Of a DNA stretch of 64,000 nt, positions 53,318 through 62,448 are shown one piece after another. Source of the stretch: Streptomyces sp. NBC_01803 (GTDB taxonomy: Bacteria > Actinomycetota > Actinomycetes > Streptomycetales > Streptomycetaceae); NCBI RefSeq assembly GCF_035917415.1, contig NZ_CP109073.1:5006501-5070500 (forward strand), given 5' to 3'. The position numbers and the translations under genes were made by a program. Under the pieces are notes generated by a model that ran no database searches, was not told the DNA's origin, and worked only from the letters and a program-made list of their open reading frames with translations. Positions within the stretch are counted from its first letter, which is position 1. Each line of letters opens with the position of its first letter.

Positions 53318-53345
53318 AATACGGTGGGTGTGTGGTCACCGTATT
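53318..53345. promoter_or_regulatory. Perfect 9-bp inverted repeat in divergent region
   Basis: AATACGGTG (53318-53326) and CACCGTATT (53337-53345) pair perfectly around 10 bp. It lies in the 320-bp gap between the Wzz-like gene (minus) and the GT2 gene (plus), so an operator is likelier than a terminator. The gap also holds CATAT-CGAC-ATATG at 53239-53252. Confidence 0.55.
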
Positions 53346-53532
53346 AACAACTCCGAGCGGGGAATAGGGCGGTGTCACGCGGTCCGGCCGAATGCCCGCA
53401 TCCATCCCCGGTGATGCAGGATGATAATCTCACCGCCTCGGTCTCTGGCAAGTAAATGAGACGTGTATCCGGCCCCAGCTCATGCCGGAGACCAGAATCC
53501 GCAAGCGCCCGGTAAGCGATGAGGTCACACCC

Positions 53533-54510
53533 ATGAGCGAAAGCGCCGTGGCACCGGAGTCCCCGGCAGCGACGACCAAGCCCGCCCCCACCGTCAGCGT
53601 CGTGGTCCCCACCCGGGACCGCCCCGAGCTGCTGCGCCGGGCGGTCACCGCCATTCTGGGCCAGCGCTACGACGGCCCCATCGAGTGCGTCGTCGTCTTC
53701 GACCAGAGCGATCCCGCCGAGGTGGACGTCACGACCGCCACCACCGCCACGACCGGCGGCGACCGCACCTTGCGCTACCTGCGCAACGACCGCACCCCCG
53801 GTCTGGCCGGTGCCCGCAACACCGGCATCCTCGCCGCCACCGGCGAACTCGTCGCGTTCTGCGACGACGACGACGAGTGGTTGCCCGGAAAGCTCAGCGC
53901 CCAGGTCGAGTTGCTGGCCCGTCACCCCGAAACACCCCTGGTCTCGGCCGGGATCATCGTCAGCTACGGCGACCGCGACATCCCCCGGCTCGCCCCCGAC
54001 CGGCCGCTGGGCCGCGCCGACTTCCTGCGCGACCGGATCATGGAGGTGCACCCCAGCACCGTCCTCGTCCGCCGCGCCGTCCTGCTGGACCGCATCGGAC
54101 TGGTGGACGAGGACATCCCCGGCGGATATGGCGAGGACTACGAGTTCCTGCTGCGCGCCGCCGACGCCGGCGGCATCCGCGCCGTGCACCAGCCGCTGGT
54201 CCGTGTCCTGTGGCACGCGCGGTCGTTCTTCTTCGACCGCTGGAAGATGATCATCTCCGCGCTGGACTACCTGCTCGAAAAACACCCCGACTTCCGCACC
54301 GAGCCGGTCGGCATCGCCCGCATCGAAGCCCAACTCGCCTTCGCCCACGCGGGACTCGGCGACATGCCGAGCGCCCGCCGCTGCGCCGCCCGCGCGTTCC
54401 GGCACAACTGGCGCGAACAGCGGCTCTACGCCGCCCTGCTGGCCAGCACCCACCTGGTGAAGGTCGACACGATCGTCAAGCTCGCGCACCGCGCCGGCCG
54501 AGGGATCTGA
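53533..54510 (+). CDS. Glycosyltransferase family 2
   Basis: Inverting GT-A transferase of 325 residues. VSVVVPTRDRPELLRRAV (about 20-37) starts the nucleotide-sugar fold; AGARNTGILAATGELVAFCDDDDEW (described at about 91-115) carries the DxD-type metal site; EDYEFLLRAADAG is the acceptor-side ED motif. Start ATG 53533 with GAGG upstream; the frame is open to 53482. First gene of a plus-strand operon with the polymerase-like gene, which begins in its stop (TGATG). Confidence 0.92.
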   Translation: MSESAVAPESPAATTKPAPTVSVVVPTRDRPELLRRAVTAILGQRYDGPIECVVVFDQSDPAEVDVTTATTATTGGDRTLRYLRNDRTPGLAGARNTGILAATGELVAFCDDDDEWLPGKLSAQVELLARHPETPLVSAGIIVSYGDRDIPRLAPDRPLGRADFLRDRIMEVHPSTVLVRRAVLLDRIGLVDEDIPGGYGEDYEFLLRAADAGGIRAVHQPLVRVLWHARSFFFDRWKMIISALDYLLEKHPDFRTEPVGIARIEAQLAFAHAGLGDMPSARRCAARAFRHNWREQRLYAALLASTHLVKVDTIVKLAHRAGRGI

Positions 54511-55793
54511 TGCCGGGCTCCCTTCCTCGCTGGCCGCTGTACGCGCTGTTCGTCGCGTTCCCGCTCTGGTGGACCCTCGGTCTGGGCGACATGATCTGGC
54601 CGCTGGTCGCCATCCCGATGACGGTCCTGCTGCTGCGCCACGGCGAGCTGCGCGCGCCCAAGGGCTTCGGCCTGTGGCTGCTGTTCCTGGTCTGGCTGCT
54701 CGCCTCGGGCATCCAGATCGACACCGGCGGCCGGATGATCGGCTTCCTCTACCGGGCGCTGATCTACCTCGCCGCCACCGTCATCTTCCTCTACGTCTAC
54801 AACGGCACCGAACGCGACCTGCCCGCGCGCCGTGTCGCGCTCGTCCTCACCGCCTACTGGGCCGCCGTCATCGCCGGCGGCTACCTCGGCGTGCTCCTCC
54901 CGCACGGCTCGCTCGACACCCCCATGGCCCACCTCGTGCCCCAGGGCCTGCAACGCAACGAGCTGGTCGCACACATGGTCAACCCCCGCTTCTCGCAAGG
55001 CAATCCGGACGGCTTCTGGCAGAACGAGCCACGCCCGTCCGCCCCGTTCGCCTACACCAACGGATGGGGTCACAACTACGCCGAGCTGATCCCGTTCGTG
55101 CTGGTCGCCCTCGCCCACCTGCGGCGCGGACCGATGTTCCGGCTGATCCTGGTGCTGCTGCCCGTCTCGCTGGTCCCGGCCTTCCTGACCGTCAACCGGG
55201 GCATGTTCGTCGCCCTCGGCCTGGGCCTGGGCTACGCCGCCCTGCGGATGGCCGGCCGCGGCAACGCCAAGGGCCTGCTCGCGCTCGGCACGCTCCTGGT
55301 CGCCGCGCTCGGCGTCAACCTCGCCATCGGCGTGCAGGACCGCGTCTCCGATCGCGTCTCCAACAGCGAGACCAACCAGACGCGCCTGGCCGTCTACCAG
55401 GAGGCGTACGAACGCACCCTCGACTCACCGCTGTTCGGATACGGCGCGCCCCGCCCCTCGGTGCTCGGCGAGGGCGTGCCCGCCGTGGGCACCCAGGGCC
55501 AGTTCTGGAACGTGCTCTTCTCGCACGGCTTCGTCGGCGCCGGGCTGTTCCTCGGCTGGTTCCTGTGGCTGTGCTGGCGCACCCGCCGGGCGCCCACCGG
55601 CACGGCGCTGTGGACGCACGTCGTCGTCGTGATGACCACGGTGATGATCTTCTACTACGGCCTCATGGACTCCGGCCTGGTCATCGTGATGATCGCCGGG
55701 GCGCTCGCCCTGCGCGAGGCCGAGAGCCATCCACCCGTCCGGGCCAGAGCCGCGCCGCTGCTCGCGCCGGAGCCCGTCCCGGCTCCCCTCTGA
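54510..55793 (+). CDS. O-antigen ligase/Wzy polymerase-like membrane protein
   Basis: Integral membrane protein of 427 residues with about 10-12 hydrophobic helices and a large external loop containing conserved-looking Arg/Asn/Tyr residues (NELVAHMVNPRFSQGNP, PSAPFAYTNGWGHNYAE), and later RLAVYQEAYERTLDSPLFGYG, the Wzy_C/WaaL hallmark. In this cluster it most likely polymerises flipped repeat units. Start overlaps the GT2 stop. Sequence alone does not tell polymerase from ligase. Confidence 0.88.
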   Translation: MPGSLPRWPLYALFVAFPLWWTLGLGDMIWPLVAIPMTVLLLRHGELRAPKGFGLWLLFLVWLLASGIQIDTGGRMIGFLYRALIYLAATVIFLYVYNGTERDLPARRVALVLTAYWAAVIAGGYLGVLLPHGSLDTPMAHLVPQGLQRNELVAHMVNPRFSQGNPDGFWQNEPRPSAPFAYTNGWGHNYAELIPFVLVALAHLRRGPMFRLILVLLPVSLVPAFLTVNRGMFVALGLGLGYAALRMAGRGNAKGLLALGTLLVAALGVNLAIGVQDRVSDRVSNSETNQTRLAVYQEAYERTLDSPLFGYGAPRPSVLGEGVPAVGTQGQFWNVLFSHGFVGAGLFLGWFLWLCWRTRRAPTGTALWTHVVVVMTTVMIFYYGLMDSGLVIVMIAGALALREAESHPPVRARAAPLLAPEPVPAPL

Positions 55794-55824
55794 GGCCCTC
55801 GACACCTGTGAGGAACCAACGGTC

Positions 55825-56877
55825 ATGAGCGACAACGTGTCCGCCCGCCGCTCGCCGCGCCGCCTGTGGCGGGTACTGGCCGCCGCGGCGTTCGGCTTCG
55901 CCACCCTCAGCGCGCCGACGTTTCCCGACCCCGAACCCGAACCGGCACCCGAACCCGCCGCGCGGTGCCCGCTCGACGAGAACCTCGTCCCCGCATGCGG
56001 CCTGCTGTGGGGGATCTACACCACCGCCGCGAACCGGGGCCAGGACCTCTACACCACGGTGACCAGCATCGAGTCCGACATCGGCCGGACCGTCGACCTC
56101 GTCCACCGCTACCACGACTTCTCCGGCACCGGCCGCTCCGGCGTCTTCCCCGACGAGCACGAGCGGCGGCTCGGCGCGGACGGCTCCCGCGTCCTCCTCC
56201 TCAACTGGACGACCCGGATCCACGGCGAGGACGACCGCGCCCGGTGGGACGACGTCGCCGACGGCGCCTACGACGACTCCGTCGTCCGCCCCGCCGCGCG
56301 CCGGCTGAAGGAGTGGGACCAGCCCGTCTTCCTCGCCTTCGACCACGAGGCCGAGGGCAAGCGCCATCCCGACCAGGGCGACGGCGCGGACTACGCGCGC
56401 GCCTGGCGCCACATCCACGACGTCTTCGAGGAGGAGGGCGTCGACAACGTCACCTGGGTGTGGATCACCGTCGGCTGGCTCGGCCACCAGGAGACGATCG
56501 CCGACTTCTACCCGGGCGACGACTACGTCGACTGGATCGGCTACGACCCCTTCAACTACTACGTCTGCCGGGACAACGAGTGGCGCTCGCCCAGCGAGAC
56601 GATCGGCCCCTGGTACAACTGGCTGATGCGCAACGGCTTCTCGGACAAGCCGGTGATGCTCGCCGAATACGGCACGGTCGCCGACCCGGAGAACGAGCGG
56701 GCGCAGGCCCAGTGGTACCGCGACCTCGTGCCCGCGCTGAGCAAGTACCCCAACATCAGGGCCGTCAGCGTCTTCGACACCCACAAGGTCTGCGACACGC
56801 GCGTGTCCGTGCGGCCCGGGGTCCTCGACGCCTGGGGCGACGTCGGCCGGGACCCGTACGTCTCCCGCCGCCGCTGA
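55825..56877 (+). CDS. Secreted GH26-like glycoside hydrolase
   Basis: Exported protein of 350 residues with a signal peptide (RRLWRVLAAAAFGFATLSAP, about 13-32) and a Pro/Glu linker (PDPEPEPAPEPA). The (beta/alpha)8 domain has WGIYTTA, FLAFDHEAEG with the probable acid/base Glu near 176, VDWIGYDPFNYY, and MLAEYGT with the probable nucleophile Glu near 281, as in family 26 beta-mannanases. Placed between the polymerase and the initiating transferase, it may trim or release the polymer; its substrate is inferred. Confidence 0.85.
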   Translation: MSDNVSARRSPRRLWRVLAAAAFGFATLSAPTFPDPEPEPAPEPAARCPLDENLVPACGLLWGIYTTAANRGQDLYTTVTSIESDIGRTVDLVHRYHDFSGTGRSGVFPDEHERRLGADGSRVLLLNWTTRIHGEDDRARWDDVADGAYDDSVVRPAARRLKEWDQPVFLAFDHEAEGKRHPDQGDGADYARAWRHIHDVFEEEGVDNVTWVWITVGWLGHQETIADFYPGDDYVDWIGYDPFNYYVCRDNEWRSPSETIGPWYNWLMRNGFSDKPVMLAEYGTVADPENERAQAQWYRDLVPALSKYPNIRAVSVFDTHKVCDTRVSVRPGVLDAWGDVGRDPYVSRRR

Positions 56878-56948
56878 CCGGTCCCGCCCGTCCTTCCCTT
56901 GTCCGCTCACCAGGTCCTTGTCCGTTCACCAGGAGAGAGAGCCCAGCC

Positions 56949-57059
56949 ATGATGCCGTCACCACGCTCGTACGCCCGTTCCTGTCAACGCCCCGCCCGGG
57001 TACGGCGGGCGCACCGCCCCTCGGCCGGGAGCCGTTTTGTGGCGATAGCCCACGCATGA
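56949..57059 (+). CDS. Putative 36-residue upstream ORF coupled to the initiating transferase
   Basis: ATG 56949 follows a strong GGAGAGAGAG ribosome site and opens a 36-codon frame whose TGA (57057-57059) overlaps the transferase ATG at 57056 (ATGA). The peptide is strongly basic (about ten Arg) with one Cys and no motif. It looks like a translated leader controlling entry of ribosomes into the transferase gene, or a small protein; it could also be that the transferase uses an upstream TTG at 56918. Confidence 0.45.
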   Translation: MMPSPRSYARSCQRPARVRRAHRPSAGSRFVAIAHA

Positions 57060-58582
57060 TGTTCCGCGGCCCACGACAGGGCGTCCTGCCCCTGCCCGCC
57101 CCCCTCCCGCCGGCCCCGGCCCCACCCCCGTCCCGCCCGGGGCCCCGGCGGGGGAGGGGCGCCGCCAGGACGCACCGCTGGAAGCGCCGGTACACCGTGC
57201 TCCTCCTCGGCATCGACGCCACCGTCGCCGTCACGGCCGGGGCGGCGGCCTCGGCGACCCGGTTCGGCGGCTTCGGCACCGGGATCGGCACCGGCTACCT
57301 CCTCTTCAGCGTCACCGTCTTCCCGCTGTGCTGGGTCCTCGCGCTCGCGATGAGCCGCGCCTACGACCCGCGCTTCCTGTTCATCGGACCCGACGAGTAC
57401 CAGCGCACCCTTCTCGCGGGCGCGGCGCTCACCTCGGCCGTCGCGGTCGTCTCCTACGCCGCCAAGCTGGAGATCGCACGCGGCTACGTCGCCCTCGCGC
57501 TGCCGGGCGCCCTCCTGCTCGACCTGCTGTGCCGCTTCGCCGTCCGCAAGTGGGTGCACCACAACCGGGCGGAATCGGCCCGGTTCATGCAACGGGTCAT
57601 CGCCGTCGGATACGAGCGCTCCATCGCCGTCCTCGCCACCGAACTGCACCGGCACCGTTACCACGGCATGCGCGTCGTCGGCGCCTGCCTGCCCCCGCAC
57701 CGGCCCCACCGGCAGCGCGTCGCGGACTGCGACATCCCGGTCTACGGCCGCTTCGCCGACATCGCGGAGGTGGTGGAGCGGACCCACGCCGACACCGTGG
57801 CGGTGCTGTCCTGCCCCGAGCTCCAGGGGCCCGAACTCCAGCGGCTGGCCTGGGAGCTGGAGGAGAGCGACGTCGATCTGCTGGTCGCGCCCGCGCTGAT
57901 CGACGTCGCCGGACCGCGCACCACCATCCGCCCGGTCGACGGCCTGCCGCTGGTGCACGTCGACCACCCGACGCTCTCCGGCGGGCGGCGGGTGGCCAAG
58001 GAGCTGATCGACCGCGCCGGCGCCGCGGTCGCGCTGCTCCTCCTCGCGCCGCTGCTCCTCCTCATCGGTCTCGCGATCCGCCTGACCAGCCCCGGCCCCG
58101 CGCTGTTCCGGCAGACCCGGATCGGCAAGGACGGGGCGCCGTTCACCCTGCTGAAGTTCCGCTCCATGTACACCGAGGCCGAGAGCCGGGTCGCGGAGCT
58201 GCGGGCGGCCAACGACCACGACGGCGTGCTGTTCAAACTCCGCGACGACCCGCGCGTCACCCCGCTCGGCAGAACGCTGCGCCGCTACTCACTGGACGAA
58301 CTGCCGCAGCTCGTCAACGTCGTGGCCGGCCGGATGTCCCTGATCGGCCCGCGCCCGCCGCTGCCCGACGAGGTCGAGCGCTACCCCAGCGACATGTACC
58401 GGCGCCTGGTCGTCAAGCCGGGTATGACGGGCCTGTGGCAGGTCAGCGGCCGGTCCGACCTCTCCTGGGAGGAGTCGGTCCGCATCGACCTGCGCTACGT
58501 GGAGAACTGGTCCCTCGCCCTGGACGCGATGATCCTGTGGCGCACGGTCTTCGCGGTCCTGCGGTCGCGCGGGGCGTACTAG
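57056..58582 (+). CDS. Undecaprenyl-phosphate sugar-1-phosphate transferase (WcaJ/CpsE-like)
   Basis: Initiating enzyme that puts the first sugar phosphate on undecaprenyl phosphate. About 508 residues: Pro-rich basic N-terminus, four or five membrane helices (about 45-160), a Rossmann-like middle domain (RVIAVGYERSIAVLATEL), then a hydrophobic helix (about 325-345) and the catalytic C-terminus with RLTSPGPALFRQTRIGKDG, LLKFRSMYT, SLDELPQLVNVVAGRMSLIG and VKPGMTGLWQVSGRSD. Start ATG 57056 or 57059. A hairpin terminator follows the gene. Confidence 0.92.
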   Translation: MMFRGPRQGVLPLPAPLPPAPAPPPSRPGPRRGRGAARTHRWKRRYTVLLLGIDATVAVTAGAAASATRFGGFGTGIGTGYLLFSVTVFPLCWVLALAMSRAYDPRFLFIGPDEYQRTLLAGAALTSAVAVVSYAAKLEIARGYVALALPGALLLDLLCRFAVRKWVHHNRAESARFMQRVIAVGYERSIAVLATELHRHRYHGMRVVGACLPPHRPHRQRVADCDIPVYGRFADIAEVVERTHADTVAVLSCPELQGPELQRLAWELEESDVDLLVAPALIDVAGPRTTIRPVDGLPLVHVDHPTLSGGRRVAKELIDRAGAAVALLLLAPLLLLIGLAIRLTSPGPALFRQTRIGKDGAPFTLLKFRSMYTEAESRVAELRAANDHDGVLFKLRDDPRVTPLGRTLRRYSLDELPQLVNVVAGRMSLIGPRPPLPDEVERYPSDMYRRLVVKPGMTGLWQVSGRSDLSWEESVRIDLRYVENWSLALDAMILWRTVFAVLRSRGAY

Positions 58583-58612
58583 CGGCGCGTACCGGCCCCC
58601 CAAGACCCACGC

Positions 58613-58641
58613 CCGCCGCCGCGCGTCCCGCGCGGCGGCGG
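58613..58641. terminator. Bidirectional terminator at the end of the polysaccharide operon
   Basis: Perfect 13-bp inverted repeat CCGCCGCCGCGCG (58613-58625) and CGCGCGGCGGCGG (58629-58641) with a 3-bp loop, between convergent genes. Confidence 0.75.
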
Positions 58642-58655
58642 TCCCGTGTCCGCCC

Positions 58656-59501
58656 TCAGGCGGCGGGGCGCGGGGAGAGATCGGCCGGGGGAACGCGGTC
58701 GATGTCGGTCAGGCTGTATCCGTAGGCGTTGGCCCGGTCCTCGAAGCGCTCGCACAGCCGGCGGAAGCGCCTGCGGTTGAACGGGTCGGTGGCCTCGGCC
58801 AGATGGAGCCAGCGCGAGCGGTAGCCGCCGCTCCGGTCCTGCACGGCACCGGTCGGGATCGGGCCCGACAGGCCGAGGAAGTCCCGCACCCGGTCCAGCG
58901 TTTCGCCCGGACTGGCCACCAGGCTCTCGTACGTGAGCAGGTGCAGATGCCCGATGCTCGCCGCGTCCTCCCGGAGGAGGTCGTGCGCGCGGAACCAGTT
59001 CTCGAACAGCGTGGAGAGCCGCGTGCGCGGCGCCCACTTCTTTGTCGAGAGGGTGACGATCGCCGGGTGCCGCATGATCACGATGAAGCGGGCCTCGGGG
59101 AAGAGCTTCTGGAGGAAGCGCGTCATGACGAGATTCGCGGGAGACTTCTCCACCAGGAATTCACGGTCCAGGTCCCAGTACCGGCTCCAGTCGGCGATCA
59201 GCCGGTCCCGGTTGGCCGGGTCCGCCAGCGGCGACGTCTCCGTGATGTGGGCCGCCGGGGACAGCGCGAACCGGCCGGGACCCGAGCGCGTGCGGGCCGC
59301 CGCCGTCGGATAGACCGACTGGAGATACTGGCCCTCGTCCTCCATCGCGCCCGTCTCGTGGAAGCCGCTGACCTGCGGATGAGCGGCCAGGGTGCGGGCC
59401 AGCGGCGTGGTGCCGCTGCGGTGCAGGCCCCCGATGAAGACGAACCGCTGCCCGGGGCGCGGCACCTGCCCCGACACCGTGTTGGTCACTGGATCTGTCA
59501 C
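58656..59501 (-). CDS. Sulfotransferase, third of the locus
   Basis: A 281-residue PAPS sulfotransferase. Phosphosulfate loop FVFIGGLHRSGTTPLARTL (about 20-38); FLVEKSPANLVMTRFLQ; 3'-phosphate motif FIVIMRHPAIVTLSTKKW (about 138-155); LLTYESLVASPGETLD. Sequence and motif spacing resemble the protein-tyrosine/heparan-type Sulfotransfer_3 group and differ from the other two copies, suggesting separate acceptor positions. It lies beyond the CpsE-like gene on the opposite strand and 153 bp from ectD. Confidence 0.87.
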   Translation of the reverse strand: MTDPVTNTVSGQVPRPGQRFVFIGGLHRSGTTPLARTLAAHPQVSGFHETGAMEDEGQYLQSVYPTAAARTRSGPGRFALSPAAHITETSPLADPANRDRLIADWSRYWDLDREFLVEKSPANLVMTRFLQKLFPEARFIVIMRHPAIVTLSTKKWAPRTRLSTLFENWFRAHDLLREDAASIGHLHLLTYESLVASPGETLDRVRDFLGLSGPIPTGAVQDRSGGYRSRWLHLAEATDPFNRRRFRRLCERFEDRANAYGYSLTDIDRVPPADLSPRPAA

Positions 59502-59591
59502 TGCGCAATCCTTCGCGAGTCGTAACGTCGCTTCGCTTCCCGCCGATTCTGTCGCATCCGCGCCATGCCCCGGCGTCTGTCCCCGAGTTGG

Positions 59592-59636
59592 CGGCCGGGC
59601 CCGGACCCCGAGGGGGAGGGGGGCCGGGCCCGGCCG
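59592..59636. terminator. Terminator hairpin after ectD
   Basis: CGGCCGGGCCCGG (59592-59604) pairs perfectly with CCGGGCCCGGCCG (59624-59636) across a 19-bp purine-rich loop. It lies just downstream of the minus-strand ect operon. Confidence 0.65.
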
Positions 59637-59654
59637 TGGCGACCCGTTCCGCGC

Positions 59655-60554
59655 TCAGCGGACCGGGGTGAAGTCCCGCGCGCCGATGAACTCCGGGCGG
59701 CGCACGGGGGCCGCGAACGGCTCGACCGCGGTGTTCTCCACGCTGTTGAAGACGATGAAGACGTTGCTGCGCGGATACGGGGTGATGTTGTCGCCCGAGC
59801 CGTGCACGCAGTTGCAGTCGAACCACGTCGCCGAACCGGCCGGGCCCGTGAAGAGCTTGATCCCGTGCCGGTCCGCGAAGCCGGTCAGCGCCTCGTCGGA
59901 GGGCGTGCCCGCCTCCTGCATCCGCAGCGACTTCTTGTAGTTGTCCTTCGGTGTCTCACCGGCACAGCCCAGGAACGTCAGGTGCGAGCCGGGCATGATC
60001 ATCAGGCCGCCGTTGGTGTCGAGGTTGTCGGTCAGCGCGATCGACACCGACACCGTCCGCATCCTCGGCAGCCCGTCCTCGGCGTGCCAGGTCTCGAAGT
60101 CCGAGTGCCAGTAGAAGCCGCTGGCGCCGAACCCGGGCTTGACGTTGATCCGGCTCTGGTGCACATAGACGTCCGAGCCCAGGATCTGCCGGGCGCGGCC
60201 GACCACGCGCGGGTCGCGGACCAGTCCGGCGAACACCTCGCTCATCCGGTGCACTTCGAAGACCGATCTGATCTCCCGCGAGGCGGGCTCGACGATCGAG
60301 CGGTCGTCGGCGCGCACGGCCGGGTCGGCGATCAGCCGGTCCAGCTCCGCCCGGTAGGTCAGCACCTCCTCGGGGGCGACGAGCCGCTCGACGGCGGCGA
60401 ATCCGTTCCGCTCGAAGGCGGCCAGTTCGTCGGCGGCGAACGGGCCAGGGGTCCCTGGCGTGGACCACACCACGGGGTCCTGGCGGGGCGTGGCCACTTC
60501 GGTCCGGCCCCGGGTCGGGTACAGGTCGGTGGTGCGCTCGGGCGTGGTGGTCAT
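59655..60554 (-). CDS. ectD: Ectoine hydroxylase
   Basis: Fe(II)/2-oxoglutarate dioxygenase that converts ectoine to 5-hydroxyectoine. The 299-residue protein has the iron-binding facial triad in FYWHSDFETWH (His and Asp, about 143-153) and DCNCVHGSGDN (His, about 245), with FHVH-like EVHRMS and the EctD signature around IRSVFEVHRMSEVF. It is the last gene of the operon, 36 bp after ectC. Confidence 0.96.
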   Translation of the reverse strand: MTTTPERTTDLYPTRGRTEVATPRQDPVVWSTPGTPGPFAADELAAFERNGFAAVERLVAPEEVLTYRAELDRLIADPAVRADDRSIVEPASREIRSVFEVHRMSEVFAGLVRDPRVVGRARQILGSDVYVHQSRINVKPGFGASGFYWHSDFETWHAEDGLPRMRTVSVSIALTDNLDTNGGLMIMPGSHLTFLGCAGETPKDNYKKSLRMQEAGTPSDEALTGFADRHGIKLFTGPAGSATWFDCNCVHGSGDNITPYPRSNVFIVFNSVENTAVEPFAAPVRRPEFIGARDFTPVR

Positions 60555-60590
60555 CTGGACAAACTCCCTTACGGTCAGTCGCTCCGGGAC

Positions 60591-60986
60591 TCAGCTCTCG
60601 GTCAGCAGCGGGTAGACGCCGTTCTCGTCGTGGTCCTCCCGGCCGGTGACCGGCGGGTTGAAGACGCACAGCACGCGGAAGTCGGTCTTCGGGCGCAGCG
60701 TGTGCCGCTCGTGGCCGTCCAGCAGATACATCGTGCCGGGCGTGATCCAGTGCTTCTCGCCGGTCTCGTCGTTGGTCAGCTCGGCCTCGCCCTCGACGCA
60801 GAACACGGCCTCGACGTGGTGCGCGTACCACATGGAGGTCTCCGTGCCCGCGTAGAGCACGGTCTCGTGGAGCGAGAAGCCGACCTTCTCCTTGGCGAGG
60901 ATGACGCGCTTGCTGCGCCATGTGCCGGAGGCGGATTCGACGTCCCGGTCGGTGCCCTCGATGTCGGCGATGGATCGGACGATCAC
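60591..60986 (-). CDS. ectC: L-ectoine synthase
   Basis: Cupin-fold enzyme that cyclises N-gamma-acetyl-diaminobutyrate to ectoine. The 131-residue length is standard. [52 protein letters not shown] (described at about 37-70) and [17 protein letters not shown] contain the conserved cupin His/Glu positions. Located 81 bp after ectB. Confidence 0.97.
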   Translation of the reverse strand: MIVRSIADIEGTDRDVESASGTWRSKRVILAKEKVGFSLHETVLYAGTETSMWYAHHVEAVFCVEGEAELTNDETGEKHWITPGTMYLLDGHERHTLRPKTDFRVLCVFNPPVTGREDHDENGVYPLLTES

Positions 60987-61067
60987 AGGTGCTCTCTTCC
61001 TTTCACTTCACTCTCGGTCCGGCGTCTTGCGGTCGCGCGTCACTCACGTCACGCACCTCACCTCGCG

Positions 61068-62357
61068 TCACTCGGTGTCGCGCACGGCCCTGGCCAGTAC
61101 GCGCAGGCCCTCGTCCAGCTCCTCCGGGGTGATGGTGAGGGCGGGGAGCAGCTTGACGACCTCGCCGCGCGGTCCCGAGGTCTCCAGCAGCAGCCCCAGC
61201 TCGAACGCCCGGTGGCAGATGGCCTCCGCGCGCGCCGGATCGTCGAACGTCAGGCCCCAGACCAGTCCCCGGCCCCGGTACGCGCCGCCCGCGTGCGCCT
61301 GCTCGGCGGCTATGACGCGCAGCGCGGCCTCGGTCTGCTCGCCGCGGCCGATGGTCTGCTTCTCGGTCTGCCCGTCGGCCCAGTAGACATTCAGCGCCGC
61401 CGCGGCCGTCACGAACGCCGGGTTGTTGCCCCGGAAGGTGCCGTTGTGCTCGCCGGGCTCCCAGATGTCCAGCTCCGGCCGGAACAGCGTCAGCGACATC
61501 GGCAGCCCGTAGCCGCTGATGGACTTCGACACCGTGATGATGTCGGGCACGATGCCGGCCTCCTCGAAGGAGAAGAACGGCCCGGTACGCCCGCAGCCCA
61601 TCTGGATGTCGTCGACGATGAGCAGCATGTCGTGGCGTCGGCACAGGTCGGCCAGGCCGCGCAGCCACTCGGGCCGGGCGACGTTGACGCCGCCCTCGCC
61701 CTGCACGGTCTCGACGATGACGGCGGCGGGCTTGTTGAGCCCGGAGCCGGCGTCATCCAGCAGCCGCTCGAACCAGATGAAGTCCGGGGTGCGGCCGTCG
61801 AGATAGTCGTCGAACGGCATCGGGGTGCCGTGCACGAGCGGGATGCCGGCCCCGGCGCGCTTGAAGGCGTTGCCGGTGACGGCGAGCGCGCCCAGCGACA
61901 TGCCGTGGAAGGCGTTGGTGAACGAGATGATCGACTCGCGGCCCTTCACCTTGCGGGCCAGCTTCAGCGCGGCCTCCACGGCGTTGGTGCCGGTCGGACC
62001 GGGGAACATCACCTTGTGGTCCAGGCCGCGCGGGCGCAGCACGAGGTCGCGGAAGGATTCGAGGAACGCGCGCTTGGCCGTGGTCGACATGTCCAGGCCG
62101 TGCGTGATGCCGTCGCGCTCCAGGTAGTCGAGCAGGGCCCGTTTCAGGACCGGGTTGTTGTGGCCGTAGTTGAGCGAGCCGGCGCCCGCGAAGAAGTCGA
62201 GGAAGGGGCGGCCGTCCTCGTCGTAGAGGTAACTGCCGCGCGCGCGGTCGAAGACGACCGGCCAGCCGCGGCAGTAGCTGCGCACCTCCGACTCCAGGGT
62301 CGTGAAGACGCTCGGCTCGGTCTGGAACACGCTGGGCTCGGTCTGGGCGATGGTCAC
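61068..62357 (-). CDS. ectB: Diaminobutyrate-2-oxoglutarate transaminase
   Basis: Class III PLP aminotransferase converting aspartate semialdehyde to 2,4-diaminobutyrate. The 429-residue protein shows FDRARGSYLYDEDGRPFLDFF, FPGPTGTNAVEAALKLAR, NAFHGMSLGAL and ITVSKSISGYGLPMSL with the PLP Lys (about 263-278). The N-terminus carries a duplicated QTEPSVF heptad, which may reflect a local repeat. It follows ectA by 91 bp. Confidence 0.97.
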   Translation of the reverse strand: MTIAQTEPSVFQTEPSVFTTLESEVRSYCRGWPVVFDRARGSYLYDEDGRPFLDFFAGAGSLNYGHNNPVLKRALLDYLERDGITHGLDMSTTAKRAFLESFRDLVLRPRGLDHKVMFPGPTGTNAVEAALKLARKVKGRESIISFTNAFHGMSLGALAVTGNAFKRAGAGIPLVHGTPMPFDDYLDGRTPDFIWFERLLDDAGSGLNKPAAVIVETVQGEGGVNVARPEWLRGLADLCRRHDMLLIVDDIQMGCGRTGPFFSFEEAGIVPDIITVSKSISGYGLPMSLTLFRPELDIWEPGEHNGTFRGNNPAFVTAAAALNVYWADGQTEKQTIGRGEQTEAALRVIAAEQAHAGGAYRGRGLVWGLTFDDPARAEAICHRAFELGLLLETSGPRGEVVKLLPALTITPEELDEGLRVLARAVRDTE

Positions 62358-62448
62358 GGCGTTCTCCTGGATCAGGGTCTTTCGGTGCGGGGTGGCGGGG
62401 CGAACGGGGCAGGGGTGACCGGAGCGGGGGCGTTGGGGCGCCGAGGCG

